Shown here piece after piece: positions 33,992 to 40,903 of a stretch of 40,903 bases of DNA; positions within the stretch are counted from its first letter, which is position 1, and every line of letters begins with the position of its first letter. Source of the DNA: Chloroflexota bacterium (GTDB lineage: Bacteria > Chloroflexota > Ktedonobacteria > Ktedonobacterales > Ktedonobacteraceae). Location of the stretch: the NCBI GenBank assembly GCA_005881495.1, contig VBHI01000204.1, forward strand, positions 2,700-43,602. The letters run 5' to 3'. The translations under genes were made by a program, and so were the position numbers. The notes beneath the pieces are model-generated. The model was given only the letters and a program-made list of their open reading frames with translations. It was not told where the DNA came from and ran no database searches.

Positions 33992-35662
33992 ATGCACAAC
34001 ATATTTTTAATTGGCCTCTCCGGTAGTGGGAAGAGTACAGTCGGTCGTATCCTGGCTCAAAAACTGAACAAACCTTTCTTTGATCTGGATGCACTCATCG
34101 AACGCGAGTGTGGTGAGAGTGTCTCCGCTATTTTAGCACGTTATGGCGAAGAGTTTTTTCGCTCGTGTGAGAGCCGTATACTTGCACAGGTTGCTCAAGC
34201 AGAGGGGAATGCCGTCATCGCAACCGGTGCAGGTGTAGTCATTAAGGCAGAAAATCGCTCTCTCATTCGCTCAAACGGTGTGTGTGTTTACTTGTTGGTT
34301 GATCCAGAGACCGCGCTTGAGCGGCTAAATTCACAACGCTCAAACAGTCTTGCACAAGGGGAAGCACCTGAAGTTCGCCCACTACTGGCTGGTTCTGATC
34401 CATTGAACGTTCTGCACCAGCTGCTAAATGATCACTCAAAGTGGTATGAAGACGCGCATTTCACCTGTTCAACCCAGGGTAGGTCTGCTGAAAGAGTTGC
34501 CCAGGAAATCATAGCCATGTTTATCAGCTCGGGAGAACTTGTCGGGGAACCCCCCCTCTTTTTCGTGCGGCGCATTAATGTTGGCCAGGGCTATGATGTT
34601 GTAGTCGATTGGGGTGGTCTGGGTAGACTTGGACAAAATCTGAAAACGTTAGGTTTGCCTCCCAGAGTCTTTCTCATTACCGATAGCAATATTCGCGATC
34701 TCTATGCCTCTATGGTTATGGGATCACTATCGTATTTCGGCTTCGATCCTCAACTGTATACTATTCCTGCTGGTGAGGTGAGTAAATCGCAGAGTCAACT
34801 TAGTGGGATATACGATTGGTTGATAGAGCATCACGCCGAACGCGGCGAGACGATTATTGCGCTTGGTGGCGGCGTCGTAGGTGATCTAGCTGGATATGCC
34901 GCTGCTACATACCTGCGTGGTGTTCCTCTGGTGCAGGTGCCGACATCGTTACTTGCCCAGGTTGATGCCGCGATTGGCGGCAAAACGGGTGTCAACCATC
35001 CCAGGGGAAAGAATCTGATTGGTGCCTTTTATCATCCCCGCCTGGTATTGGTTGATCCCGCAACGCTTTTGACGCTTCCTGAACGGGAACGAACTGAGGG
35101 GTGGGCAGAAGTCGTAAAGTATGGTATCATACTCGATACAAAATTGATTGCCCAGATTGAGGAAAATGCAGACGCTTTACGAGAGTTCAACCCCCCCCCT
35201 GCTTCGCTACTTTGTCAGATCGTTGCACGTTGTATTGCTTTGAAAGCAGCGATCATAGAGGAGGATGAGCGGGAAGGGGGGCGGCGGACCATTCTCAATT
35301 ATGGTCACACTGTGGGACATGCACTGGAGAATGTAGCGGGTTATGGCGAGTTATTACATGGGGAGGCGGTATCGTTGGGTATGGTGTTAGCTGCCACAAT
35401 GGCTTGTCAAGCAGGTATGTTCCCTAAATCAGGGTTGATTCGACAGAATAAGCTGCTCAAGGCGTTGGGTTTACCTGTAGCTTATAGTGGGCAAGTACAG
35501 GTAAAGGATATTCTGTCGGCCATTCAATTAGATAAGAAAGTGGCACATAAACGGATGCGTTGGGTCATGCCTCGGCGTCTGGGGGACGTTACCGTTACGT
35601 GCATGCCTGATGACCTGGTGAAGAGCGTACTCTCAGCATTTTTTACGGAACAAAGGCCTTAA
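33992..35662 (+). CDS. aroKB: Fused shikimate kinase / 3-dehydroquinate synthase
   Basis: ATG 33992 is chosen because the protein then opens [16 protein letters not shown]; in-frame upstream codons (TTG 33950, ATG 33983) lie in or before the promoter. The 556-residue product joins AroK (about 1-170; Walker A 8-16, shikimate-binding Asp33 and Arg57) to AroB (about 190-550; [61 protein letters not shown]). It catalyses steps 2 and 5 of the shikimate pathway. AroK-AroB fusions are known in other bacteria such as Thermotoga. It precedes a broken aroQ by 4 bp. Confidence 0.94.
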   Translation: MHNIFLIGLSGSGKSTVGRILAQKLNKPFFDLDALIERECGESVSAILARYGEEFFRSCESRILAQVAQAEGNAVIATGAGVVIKAENRSLIRSNGVCVYLLVDPETALERLNSQRSNSLAQGEAPEVRPLLAGSDPLNVLHQLLNDHSKWYEDAHFTCSTQGRSAERVAQEIIAMFISSGELVGEPPLFFVRRINVGQGYDVVVDWGGLGRLGQNLKTLGLPPRVFLITDSNIRDLYASMVMGSLSYFGFDPQLYTIPAGEVSKSQSQLSGIYDWLIEHHAERGETIIALGGGVVGDLAGYAAATYLRGVPLVQVPTSLLAQVDAAIGGKTGVNHPRGKNLIGAFYHPRLVLVDPATLLTLPERERTEGWAEVVKYGIILDTKLIAQIEENADALREFNPPPASLLCQIVARCIALKAAIIEEDEREGGRRTILNYGHTVGHALENVAGYGELLHGEAVSLGMVLAATMACQAGMFPKSGLIRQNKLLKALGLPVAYSGQVQVKDILSAIQLDKKVAHKRMRWVMPRRLGDVTVTCMPDDLVKSVLSAFFTEQRP

Positions 35663-35666
35663 GACA

Positions 35667-36051
35667 ATGTTAAACATACTGGTCCTGAATGGTCCCAACT
35701 TAAATACATTGGGAACTCGCGAACCTGAAATTTATGGGACAGTGACCCTACCGCAAATCTGCGTGATGCTACAAAGACGAGGCGCAGAATTGGAGACAAA
35801 AGTAGAATGTTTCCAGTCGAATCACGAAGGTGCGCTCATTGATTATCTCCAGGAGCATGCAGGTGGTGTGGATGGCATTGTCATCAATCCTTATGAGCAA
35901 TATTTATGCTCGTGAGCCATTTCGGCATCATTCGATAATTGCGTCGGTTTGTCGGGGAAATATTGTTGGACTAGGATGGCGTAGATATCTTCTGTCATTG
36001 GAGACACTGGTTGAGTTGGTGCGTGAGCAGATCAAAGAAGGAAAAGCATGA
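35667..36051 (+). pseudogene. aroQ: 3-dehydroquinate dehydratase type II, internal deletion and frameshift
   Basis: The first 75 codons are a normal AroQ ([41 protein letters not shown]). After INP at 35891 the frame reads only seven unrelated codons to a stop. The AroQ C-terminus resumes in the +1 frame at 35896 ([13 protein letters not shown]... ending EQIKEGKA at 36051). About 26 expected residues (the GAYTHTS...EVHL segment, which shapes the active site) are missing. The original stop still overlaps the pepP start (ATGA), so the gene was once translationally coupled to pepP. As read it cannot make an active enzyme. A second dehydratase elsewhere or a sequence error are the alternatives. 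Confidence 0.88.
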
Positions 36052-37151
36052 GTCAAGAGGCAATCAGCCAGCTACGAACGTGGATGACCGAACAAGGGCT
36101 GGATGCATTTATCGTAACACAGCCACAGGATCGCTCTTACTTAAGCGGGTGGTTCAATGATGATGTAGAAGGCGCTGGCCTGTTGCTAGTGGGAAAGCAG
36201 CAGCAGATGTTGTTTACCAATCCGCTTTATCAAGAAGTGGCTGAGAACGATGCTAAGGGTTGGCAGGTCACTGTCCCCTCCTCATATGAATACTGGGCGG
36301 CGATTGTCAAAACAGCTCAGGAACATGGTTGGCAGAGAATCGGTTTCGAGTCCGCAGCCATCACGTATGCAGAGTATGAAAAGCTTCGTAGCGCTGGCGA
36401 GGGTATCTTTACAGTACATCCTTTTGTGGATAGCTTTGTGGAAAAATTACGCCGAGTAAAGCGACCACATGAGATAGAGTTACTCAAACGCGCTATCGCC
36501 ATCACGGACGCGACATTTACGCATCTTTGTAGCTGGATTCAACCTGGTATGACGGAGAGGGAAATACAGTGGGAGATCCTACGCTACATGATTTTCTTGG
36601 GTGCAGATAGTCAATCATTTGAAGCAATCGTGGCTTCTGGCCCTCATGGTTCAATGCCTCACGCTCATCCCAGTGAACGGCGTATCCAGCAGGGTGAACT
36701 CATCACTATCGACATGGGAGCTCGTTACAAGGGATATTGTGCAGATATGACCCGTACTATTTGCCTCGGGGAACCTTCTGAACCGCGTATGCGTGAGATA
36801 TACGGTGCTGTTCTCGTTGCAATGAAGACATGTGAAGCAGGTCTCTTTGCAGGTATGGCTTGCAAAGCTGCCGATGCTTTGGCGCGCAATGCATTGGATG
36901 TGGCAGGCCTGGCAGAATACTATATTCATGGGACCGGCCATGGCGTTGGGCTACAAATTCACGAAGGGCCACATCTCTCCCCACGATCTCCGGATGATAT
37001 GATTTTGCTGGCAGGAAATGTAGTTACTGTCGAGCCTGGAGTGTATATCCCTGGCTGGAGTGGGGCGCGTATCGAAGATTGTGTATTAATAAAAGAGAAC
37101 GGCGTCGAAGTCTTGACCCAATCACCAACCGAACTGGTGTTGCAGCGCTAA
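36048..37151 (+). CDS. pepP: Xaa-Pro aminopeptidase (M24B)
   Basis: The 367-residue product has a creatinase-like N-terminal domain (about 1-130) and a pita-bread metallopeptidase domain. Metal ligands are all visible: Asp222 and Asp233 (ITIDMGARYKGYCADMTR), His298 (HGTGHGVG), Glu329 (VTVEPGVY) and Glu343 (RIEDC). It removes N-terminal residues preceding proline. GAAGGA lies upstream of the ATG, and the start overlaps the ancestral aroQ stop. The order aroQ-pepP-efp-accB is shared with many Gram-positive genomes. Confidence 0.93.
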   Translation: MSQEAISQLRTWMTEQGLDAFIVTQPQDRSYLSGWFNDDVEGAGLLLVGKQQQMLFTNPLYQEVAENDAKGWQVTVPSSYEYWAAIVKTAQEHGWQRIGFESAAITYAEYEKLRSAGEGIFTVHPFVDSFVEKLRRVKRPHEIELLKRAIAITDATFTHLCSWIQPGMTEREIQWEILRYMIFLGADSQSFEAIVASGPHGSMPHAHPSERRIQQGELITIDMGARYKGYCADMTRTICLGEPSEPRMREIYGAVLVAMKTCEAGLFAGMACKAADALARNALDVAGLAEYYIHGTGHGVGLQIHEGPHLSPRSPDDMILLAGNVVTVEPGVYIPGWSGARIEDCVLIKENGVEVLTQSPTELVLQR

Positions 37152-37198
37152 TCCTAAGGACGCAATTCACTGCGCTTACCCAGAAGGAGCTATTCTAG

Positions 37199-37756
37199 AT
37201 GATATCTACAGGTGATCTGAAAAAGGGTGTAACCATTGAATTTGAAGGGCAACTATGCAGCGTACTCGATTGGCAACATGTCAAAATGGGCCGTGGCGGC
37301 GCGATAGTACGTATGAAATTGCGCAATCTGCGCACGGGTGCCACATTTGATCGGACATGTGATGCAGGCGAAAAATTTAAACGCCTCTACCTTGATCGCA
37401 GCACTGTAACTTACCAGTATCAGGATGACGATCAGTATCATTTTATGGATACCAGTACATACGATGATGTTGTGCTTACCGAAGAGCAGCTTGGCGATGC
37501 AAAAAACTACTTGATTGACAATCTAGAGCTTGATCTTATCACCTTTGAAGGGCAACCAATTTCTGTTGAGCCGCCTGAAAAAGTAGTTCTGCGTGTAACC
37601 TACACGGAGCCTGGTTTCAAGGGTGATACCGCTACGGGAGGTACCAAACCGGCTACTACAGAGACCGGTTTAGTTGTACAGGTACCACTTTTTATTTCAA
37701 ATGGTGATTTAATTCGTGTCAATACAACGACAGGAGCATACGTAGAGCGCGCGTAG
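37199..37756 (+). CDS. efp: Elongation factor P
   Basis: The 185-residue product has the three beta-barrel layout of EF-P, which relieves ribosome stalling at polyproline. The loop that reaches the peptidyl-transferase centre is KMGRGGA, with Arg32 at the tip where many bacteria have a beta-lysylated or otherwise modified Lys. Arg at this site also occurs in Thermus, and in groups where EarP rhamnosylates it. The signature EPGFKGDTA lies at about 136-144. AAGGAG lies 9 nt upstream. It sits between pepP and the AccB-like gene. The CHAP protein just upstream, with its Pro-rich linker, is a likely beneficiary. Confidence 0.96.
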   Translation: MISTGDLKKGVTIEFEGQLCSVLDWQHVKMGRGGAIVRMKLRNLRTGATFDRTCDAGEKFKRLYLDRSTVTYQYQDDDQYHFMDTSTYDDVVLTEEQLGDAKNYLIDNLELDLITFEGQPISVEPPEKVVLRVTYTEPGFKGDTATGGTKPATTETGLVVQVPLFISNGDLIRVNTTTGAYVERA

Positions 37757-37797
37757 TTCACCTTCATTTTCGCGTTTGCTCCAGGAGAGAAAGCAAC

Positions 37798-38385
37798 ATG
37801 GACGTAAAACAAGGTACCCACCAGACCGGACGCCATGAGCCTCCTTCCATTACACCCAATGATACAGATCCGCTGCACAATGGTGAAAGCGAAACGCCTG
37901 GCATTATTAGTGTTGAGCAACTGCAACGCCTTGTACATTTGCTCGATCGTAGTGACGTATCCGAGTTGGAATTTAAACGGCCTGAAGAAGGGACGAGGCT
38001 GGTATTACGTAAAGTGAAGCCTTCAGAAAACAGTGGACGGCAGGAGGGAATCGCTTTCATCCCCCAAGTTATCGTATCACACACGGATAACTCATTGACT
38101 GTGCCTAATAAACTACCCGCAGAAACAAGAAACTACATTACTTCACACCTGGTGGGTGTCTTCCATGCCTGGGCTAAGCCAAGGGGAGGGGCACTGGTAG
38201 CAGTTGGTGATCATGTTAAGGTCGGGCAACTCGTGGCAACTATTGAGTCACTGAACGTTATCAATGATGTAGAGTCGCCTTTTGCTGGTCGTGTTGTTGA
38301 AATGCTTGTTCAAGAGGGGCAGTCAGTGGAATACGGCCAGAAGCTTATGGTTATCGATACTTCCACTGAGGAAGAGGGGCAATAA
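37798..38385 (+). CDS. AccB-like biotin/lipoyl-domain protein lacking the biotinylated lysine
   Basis: The 195-residue product has the AccB layout: N-terminal motif ISVEQLQRLVHLLDRSDVSE (37-56), a linker, and a C-terminal biotinyl-like domain (about 115-190, with VGDHVKVGQLVATIE and SPFAGRVVEMLVQEGQSVEYGQKLMVID). In functional BCCP the hairpin carries EAMKMMNE-type sequence with the biotinylated Lys. Here it reads ESLNVIND, with Asn153 at that site. It therefore should not be biotinylated by the standard route. The biotin carboxylase gene accC, normally next, is absent. AGGAG lies about 10 nt upstream. Its stop overlaps the xseA start (TAATG). Function uncertain. Confidence 0.85.
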   Translation: MDVKQGTHQTGRHEPPSITPNDTDPLHNGESETPGIISVEQLQRLVHLLDRSDVSELEFKRPEEGTRLVLRKVKPSENSGRQEGIAFIPQVIVSHTDNSLTVPNKLPAETRNYITSHLVGVFHAWAKPRGGALVAVGDHVKVGQLVATIESLNVINDVESPFAGRVVEMLVQEGQSVEYGQKLMVIDTSTEEEGQ

Positions 38386-39599
38386 TGCAATTTTATAGTG
38401 CCCCAACGGTTTTAAGCGTTACACAATTGTCTCGCTATCTAAAGGAGTTGCTGGAGACAGATGACATCTTGCAGAATATCTGGGTGCAAGGTGAAATTTC
38501 AGGCTGCAAGACCTACACCTCGGGACATTGTTATTTCACTCTCAAAGACACAGAGTCACAATTGCAGTGTGTCTTCTTCAAGAACGCTCGTTTGCGTTCG
38601 TCGGCACCTGATCTTCGTGATGGTATGGGCATCGCCGCCTATGGGCGTATCTCATTCTATGAGCGGGATGGAAAACTTCAACTTTATGTTGAAGGTGTCG
38701 AACTCCTAGGAGAAGGCGCACTTTTTCTACGCTTTGAACAACTCAAAGCACGCTTAGCTGCAGAGGGTCTCTTTGATGAAAATCGTAAGCGCCCTTTACC
38801 TGCGCAGCCCGCGGTCATCGGCATTGTAACCTCACCCCAGGCTGCGGCGCTGCGTGATATGTTACGTGTCCTCCGCTCACGTTATCCTTTGGCAAAAGTT
38901 ATTCTTGCCCCAACACTGGTGCAAGGAAGTGAAGCTCCTGCCTCCATTGCTGCTGCAATTGAACTCCTCAATGAACAGGGTGAGGCGGAGGTAATCATTG
39001 TTGGGCGGGGAGGTGGCTCAATCGAAGAGTTATGGGCATTTAACGAAGAGATTGTAGCCCGTGCTATTGCTCGTTCACGGATCCCTGTTATCAGCGGTGT
39101 CGGTCACGAAACTGATTTCACTATTGCCGATCTTGTCGCGGACTATCGCGCATCGACGCCGACGGCCGCTGCCGCTGTCGCAGTACCTGATATCGCGGAT
39201 TGGCAAATCGACCTTCAGATGAAGCAAGAGGGATTAAACGAATTGATGGTAAAGCTTCTCAGTGATTTGGGCGAGAAGTTGGAGCGTGCGCAACGTGATC
39301 TGCAACGGGCTAATCCTCGCAGTCTGCTCGACAGGCGCCGCCAGCAACTTGACGACACGGCCGTGCTTTTACAGACGCGCTTGCAGCACATTCTCTCCTT
39401 GCGCGATGAGCGTCTGAGGGGATTAGCCTTGCGTCTGCATGCTCTCAGCCCCTTAATTACCATCGCACGTGGCTATGCTGTCGTGCGTCGTGATAGTGAT
39501 TCAGCTATAGTCACCAGTGTACAGCAGACGCATCCGGGCGATGCGTTGACAATCCAGGTGACAGATGGCAGTATTGCCGTAGAGGTCCGTACAACCTGA
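38385..39599 (+). CDS. xseA: Exodeoxyribonuclease VII large subunit
   Basis: The 404-residue product has an N-terminal OB-fold (LSVTQLSRYLKELLETDDIL, then VQGEISGCKTYTSGHCYFTLKD), the catalytic core with GIVTSPQAAALRDML, IIVGRGGGSIEELWAFN and SGVGHETDFTIADLVADYRASTP, then coiled-coil helices (about 265-350) that bind XseB. It degrades single-stranded DNA to oligonucleotides. Its ATG shares one base with the AccB-like stop, which suggests translational coupling. The xseA-xseB order is standard. Confidence 0.96.
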   Translation: MQFYSAPTVLSVTQLSRYLKELLETDDILQNIWVQGEISGCKTYTSGHCYFTLKDTESQLQCVFFKNARLRSSAPDLRDGMGIAAYGRISFYERDGKLQLYVEGVELLGEGALFLRFEQLKARLAAEGLFDENRKRPLPAQPAVIGIVTSPQAAALRDMLRVLRSRYPLAKVILAPTLVQGSEAPASIAAAIELLNEQGEAEVIIVGRGGGSIEELWAFNEEIVARAIARSRIPVISGVGHETDFTIADLVADYRASTPTAAAAVAVPDIADWQIDLQMKQEGLNELMVKLLSDLGEKLERAQRDLQRANPRSLLDRRRQQLDDTAVLLQTRLQHILSLRDERLRGLALRLHALSPLITIARGYAVVRRDSDSAIVTSVQQTHPGDALTIQVTDGSIAVEVRTT

Positions 39600-39673
39600 A
39601 ATACTACAATACTGAGGAACAACTGCAAAAATTGGAGTGCGACATCCTCTAATGGTCGCATGGATGGTGAAGT

Positions 39674-39898
39674 ATGGAATCAGTAACTTTTGAAGATGCC
39701 TATGCACGGTTGGAGGCTGCGGTAAATGCTTTGCAAGATGGGCAGATGCCGCTTGAACGCGCATTGCAATATTACGAGGAAGGTATGAAACTGGCGCAAT
39801 ATTGCAATGAACTGCTCCAAAAGGCAGAGATGCGTGTGCAACAACTCAGCGTTGATAGCCAGGGTATGATTGATTTACAGCCCCTGGATTTGCCTTAG
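39674..39898 (+). CDS. xseB: Exodeoxyribonuclease VII small subunit
   Basis: The 74-residue helical protein reads FEDAYARLEAAVNALQDGQMPLERALQYYEEGMKLAQYCNELLQKAE, which is the XseB signature. It wraps the XseA coiled coils. The ribosome site is weak (GGTGAAG). It lies 74 bp after xseA; a short inverted repeat TGCGAC/GTCGCA (39639-39661) falls in that gap. Confidence 0.95.
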   Translation: MESVTFEDAYARLEAAVNALQDGQMPLERALQYYEEGMKLAQYCNELLQKAEMRVQQLSVDSQGMIDLQPLDLP

Positions 39899-40023
39899 GG
39901 CTCCCACTGAAATAGGCTGATCATTCTTATGTGGTGAAACGCCCAGAAGGCAGGACACCAGAACGGTTCGCTGGTCACGATATTTGAGCGAGGCCCCTTA
40001 GAGGAGATAAAGCAGAACAAACG

Positions 40024-40464
40024 ATGGATACATCTCTCTTCAATAACCGTATCCTGATTGCAGCTTTTCTGGCATGGGCGATTGCACAGGTCAGTAAAAC
40101 CATCTATGAGCTCATTCGACAGCGGAAACTTATCGTTAGCCGGCTCGTTTCATCAGGTGGAATGCCAAGTTCACACTCTGCATTAGTGACGGGACTTGCT
40201 GCTGCTACAGGTCGTGTATCTGGGTTTGGCTCTGCGTCCTTTGCTATAGCCGTTGTCCTAGCTTCCATTGTGATGTATGATGCGGCCGGAGTACGGCGGG
40301 CTGTCAGCATCCAGGCTCGTATTCTCAATCAAATGATTGACGAAGCGTTTCAAGGCCACCCCTTTGCTGAAAAACGTCTGCGTGAATTGATCGGGCACAC
40401 ACCTGTACAGGTAATAGTAGGTGGCCTACTGGGTATTTTAATCGGTCTTCTTGTTACCTTCTAA
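40024..40464 (+). CDS. Divergent PAP2 family (DUF212) membrane protein
   Basis: The 146-residue product has four or so membrane segments. The family core is visible: WAIAQVSKTIYELIRQRK, SGGMPSSHSALVTGLA (PAP2-like phosphatase motif with Ser and His), IVMYDAAGVRRAVSIQARILN, and a C-terminal HTPVQVIVGGLLGILIG. Members are related to lipid phosphatases, but the substrate is not established. No close Shine-Dalgarno precedes the ATG; GAGGAG lies about 17 nt upstream. It follows xseB by 125 bp, with no clear terminator between. Confidence 0.88.
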   Translation: MDTSLFNNRILIAAFLAWAIAQVSKTIYELIRQRKLIVSRLVSSGGMPSSHSALVTGLAAATGRVSGFGSASFAIAVVLASIVMYDAAGVRRAVSIQARILNQMIDEAFQGHPFAEKRLRELIGHTPVQVIVGGLLGILIGLLVTF

Positions 40465-40637
40465 CTATCCAGCAACCGCGACATAGCTGTTGAAGTGAGT
40501 CTTGTCGATATGAGCGAGACAGAACTGAGTTCTGGTGCTGGTGAATAAAGACTAGCCAATAGTAGACGCTCGCTTAGGCCTTGTGCTATGCTTGTATAAA
40601 GGTCAACCAAAAACAAGCATATCACAAGGATTTTTTT
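40465..40637 (+). other. Intergenic region before the alpha/beta hydrolase
   Basis: A TATAAA at 40595-40600 could be a -10, but no good -35 lies at the right distance. Nothing else is recognised. Confidence 0.3.
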
Positions 40638-40903
40638 ATGCCTTTTTCAACAAAGAAGCGAGTTGCTCTTCTTCCAACGATAGCCGCTCTTGCTGTTGCA
40701 GGTGGTGCGACTGCACTGGCATTGCAAATCTATCGTCGCCCTGTTGAGACAGCGATTTCTGTGGCTCGCGCGGGTTTGCTGCTGGCTGGTGTACGCGAGG
40801 AAGCATGTGATGTTGGGAATTTCCCCATCCATTTCTATTGTGCGGGCAGACGTGGGACTCCTATTGTGCTAATTCACGGCTTAGGAAACTCGGCTGAAGT
40901 CTG
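40638..40903 (+). CDS. Alpha/beta hydrolase, 3' truncated by the window edge
   Basis: ATG 40638 has AAGGA 7 nt upstream. The 88 codons seen encode a basic N-terminus, a hydrophobic segment (RVALLPTIAALAVAGGATAL), a helix (VETAISVARAGLLLAGV) and then the hydrolase opening FPIHFYCAGRRGTPIVLIHGLGNSAEV. Its HGLG is the oxyanion-hole motif that follows strand beta-3. The nucleophile and the rest lie beyond the window. The N-terminal segment suggests membrane anchoring or export. Substrate unknown. Confidence 0.82.
   Translation, partial: MPFSTKKRVALLPTIAALAVAGGATALALQIYRRPVETAISVARAGLLLAGVREEACDVGNFPIHFYCAGRRGTPIVLIHGLGNSAEV

Noticed and set aside
35880..35915. Programmed frameshift in aroQ.
   Set aside because: About 26 conserved residues are missing, not just the frame, and there is no slippery heptamer.
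35830..36051. A separate small gene from an ATG upstream of the aroQ 3' half.
   Set aside because: Its first part overlaps the aroQ 5' frame and has no homology; only the segment from 35896 matches AroQ.

Overview
The window looks like part of a chromosome from a Chloroflexota bacterium, most likely of the class Ktedonobacteria. The pointers are a membrane-protein trio typical of Chloroflexi and archaea (GT39-like, DUF2298/Chlor_Arch_YYY, TIGR03663/Agl23-like), a divergent TIGR02094-type glucan phosphorylase, an MglA-type GTPase, an aroK-aroB fusion and a short EF-Ts. Base composition is close to balanced. Many promoters read as sigma70-type hexamers 16-17 bp apart. Several genes start with TTG behind a strong Shine-Dalgarno. 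This assignment is inference from gene content; no database search was possible.

Layout. 1-551: 3' part of a ROK-family gene. 698-7962: three large polytopic membrane proteins likely involved in surface glycan or lipid-linked sugar assembly, interrupted between the first and second by a decayed IS200/IS605-like element (about 2595-3135) that also carries a small RHH-like gene. 7975-13028: quinone oxidoreductase (minus), VOC protein, alpha-glucan phosphorylase (minus) and a membrane-anchored hypothetical. 13187-14649: atypical NarL-type response regulator and MglA-like GTPase (both minus). 14894-17992: gatB, a dead alpha/beta-hydrolase fragment, then glutamate dehydrogenase with a possible paired operator. 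18071-18646: acidic hypothetical (minus). 19181-21124: dxs. 21191-21874: orphan ABC ATPase (minus).

22156-31052 is the classical bacterial cluster rpsB-tsf-pyrH-frr-uppS-cdsA-dxr-rseP-ispG: translation, UMP synthesis, undecaprenyl and phospholipid precursors, intramembrane proteolysis and isoprenoid synthesis. With dxs just upstream, three MEP-pathway enzymes (Dxs, Dxr, IspG) lie within 12 kb, next to UppS, which uses their product. A bidirectional terminator and a tRNA-Val(GAC) gene (minus) close this block.

31436-33925 encodes a secreted CHAP-domain protein with FG-GAP/VCBS-like repeats and a long Pro/Ser/Thr linker. 33992-39898 is a second conserved block: aroKB fusion, a broken aroQ, pepP, efp, a biotin-carrier-like gene, xseA and xseB. 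Two members are abnormal. aroQ has an internal deletion plus frameshift, and the AccB-like protein has Asn where the biotinylated Lys should be, with no accC beside it. The window ends with a DUF212 membrane protein and the 5' part of an alpha/beta hydrolase.

No CRISPR array, prophage, complete insertion sequence or defence island was seen. The most interesting signals are the lysine-less AccB-like protein, the deleted aroQ, the IS605 remnant that keeps the tnpB 3' end and end hairpins, the paired operators before gdh, the hairpins flanking rpsB, and a repeated G-rich 11-mer inside coding regions.
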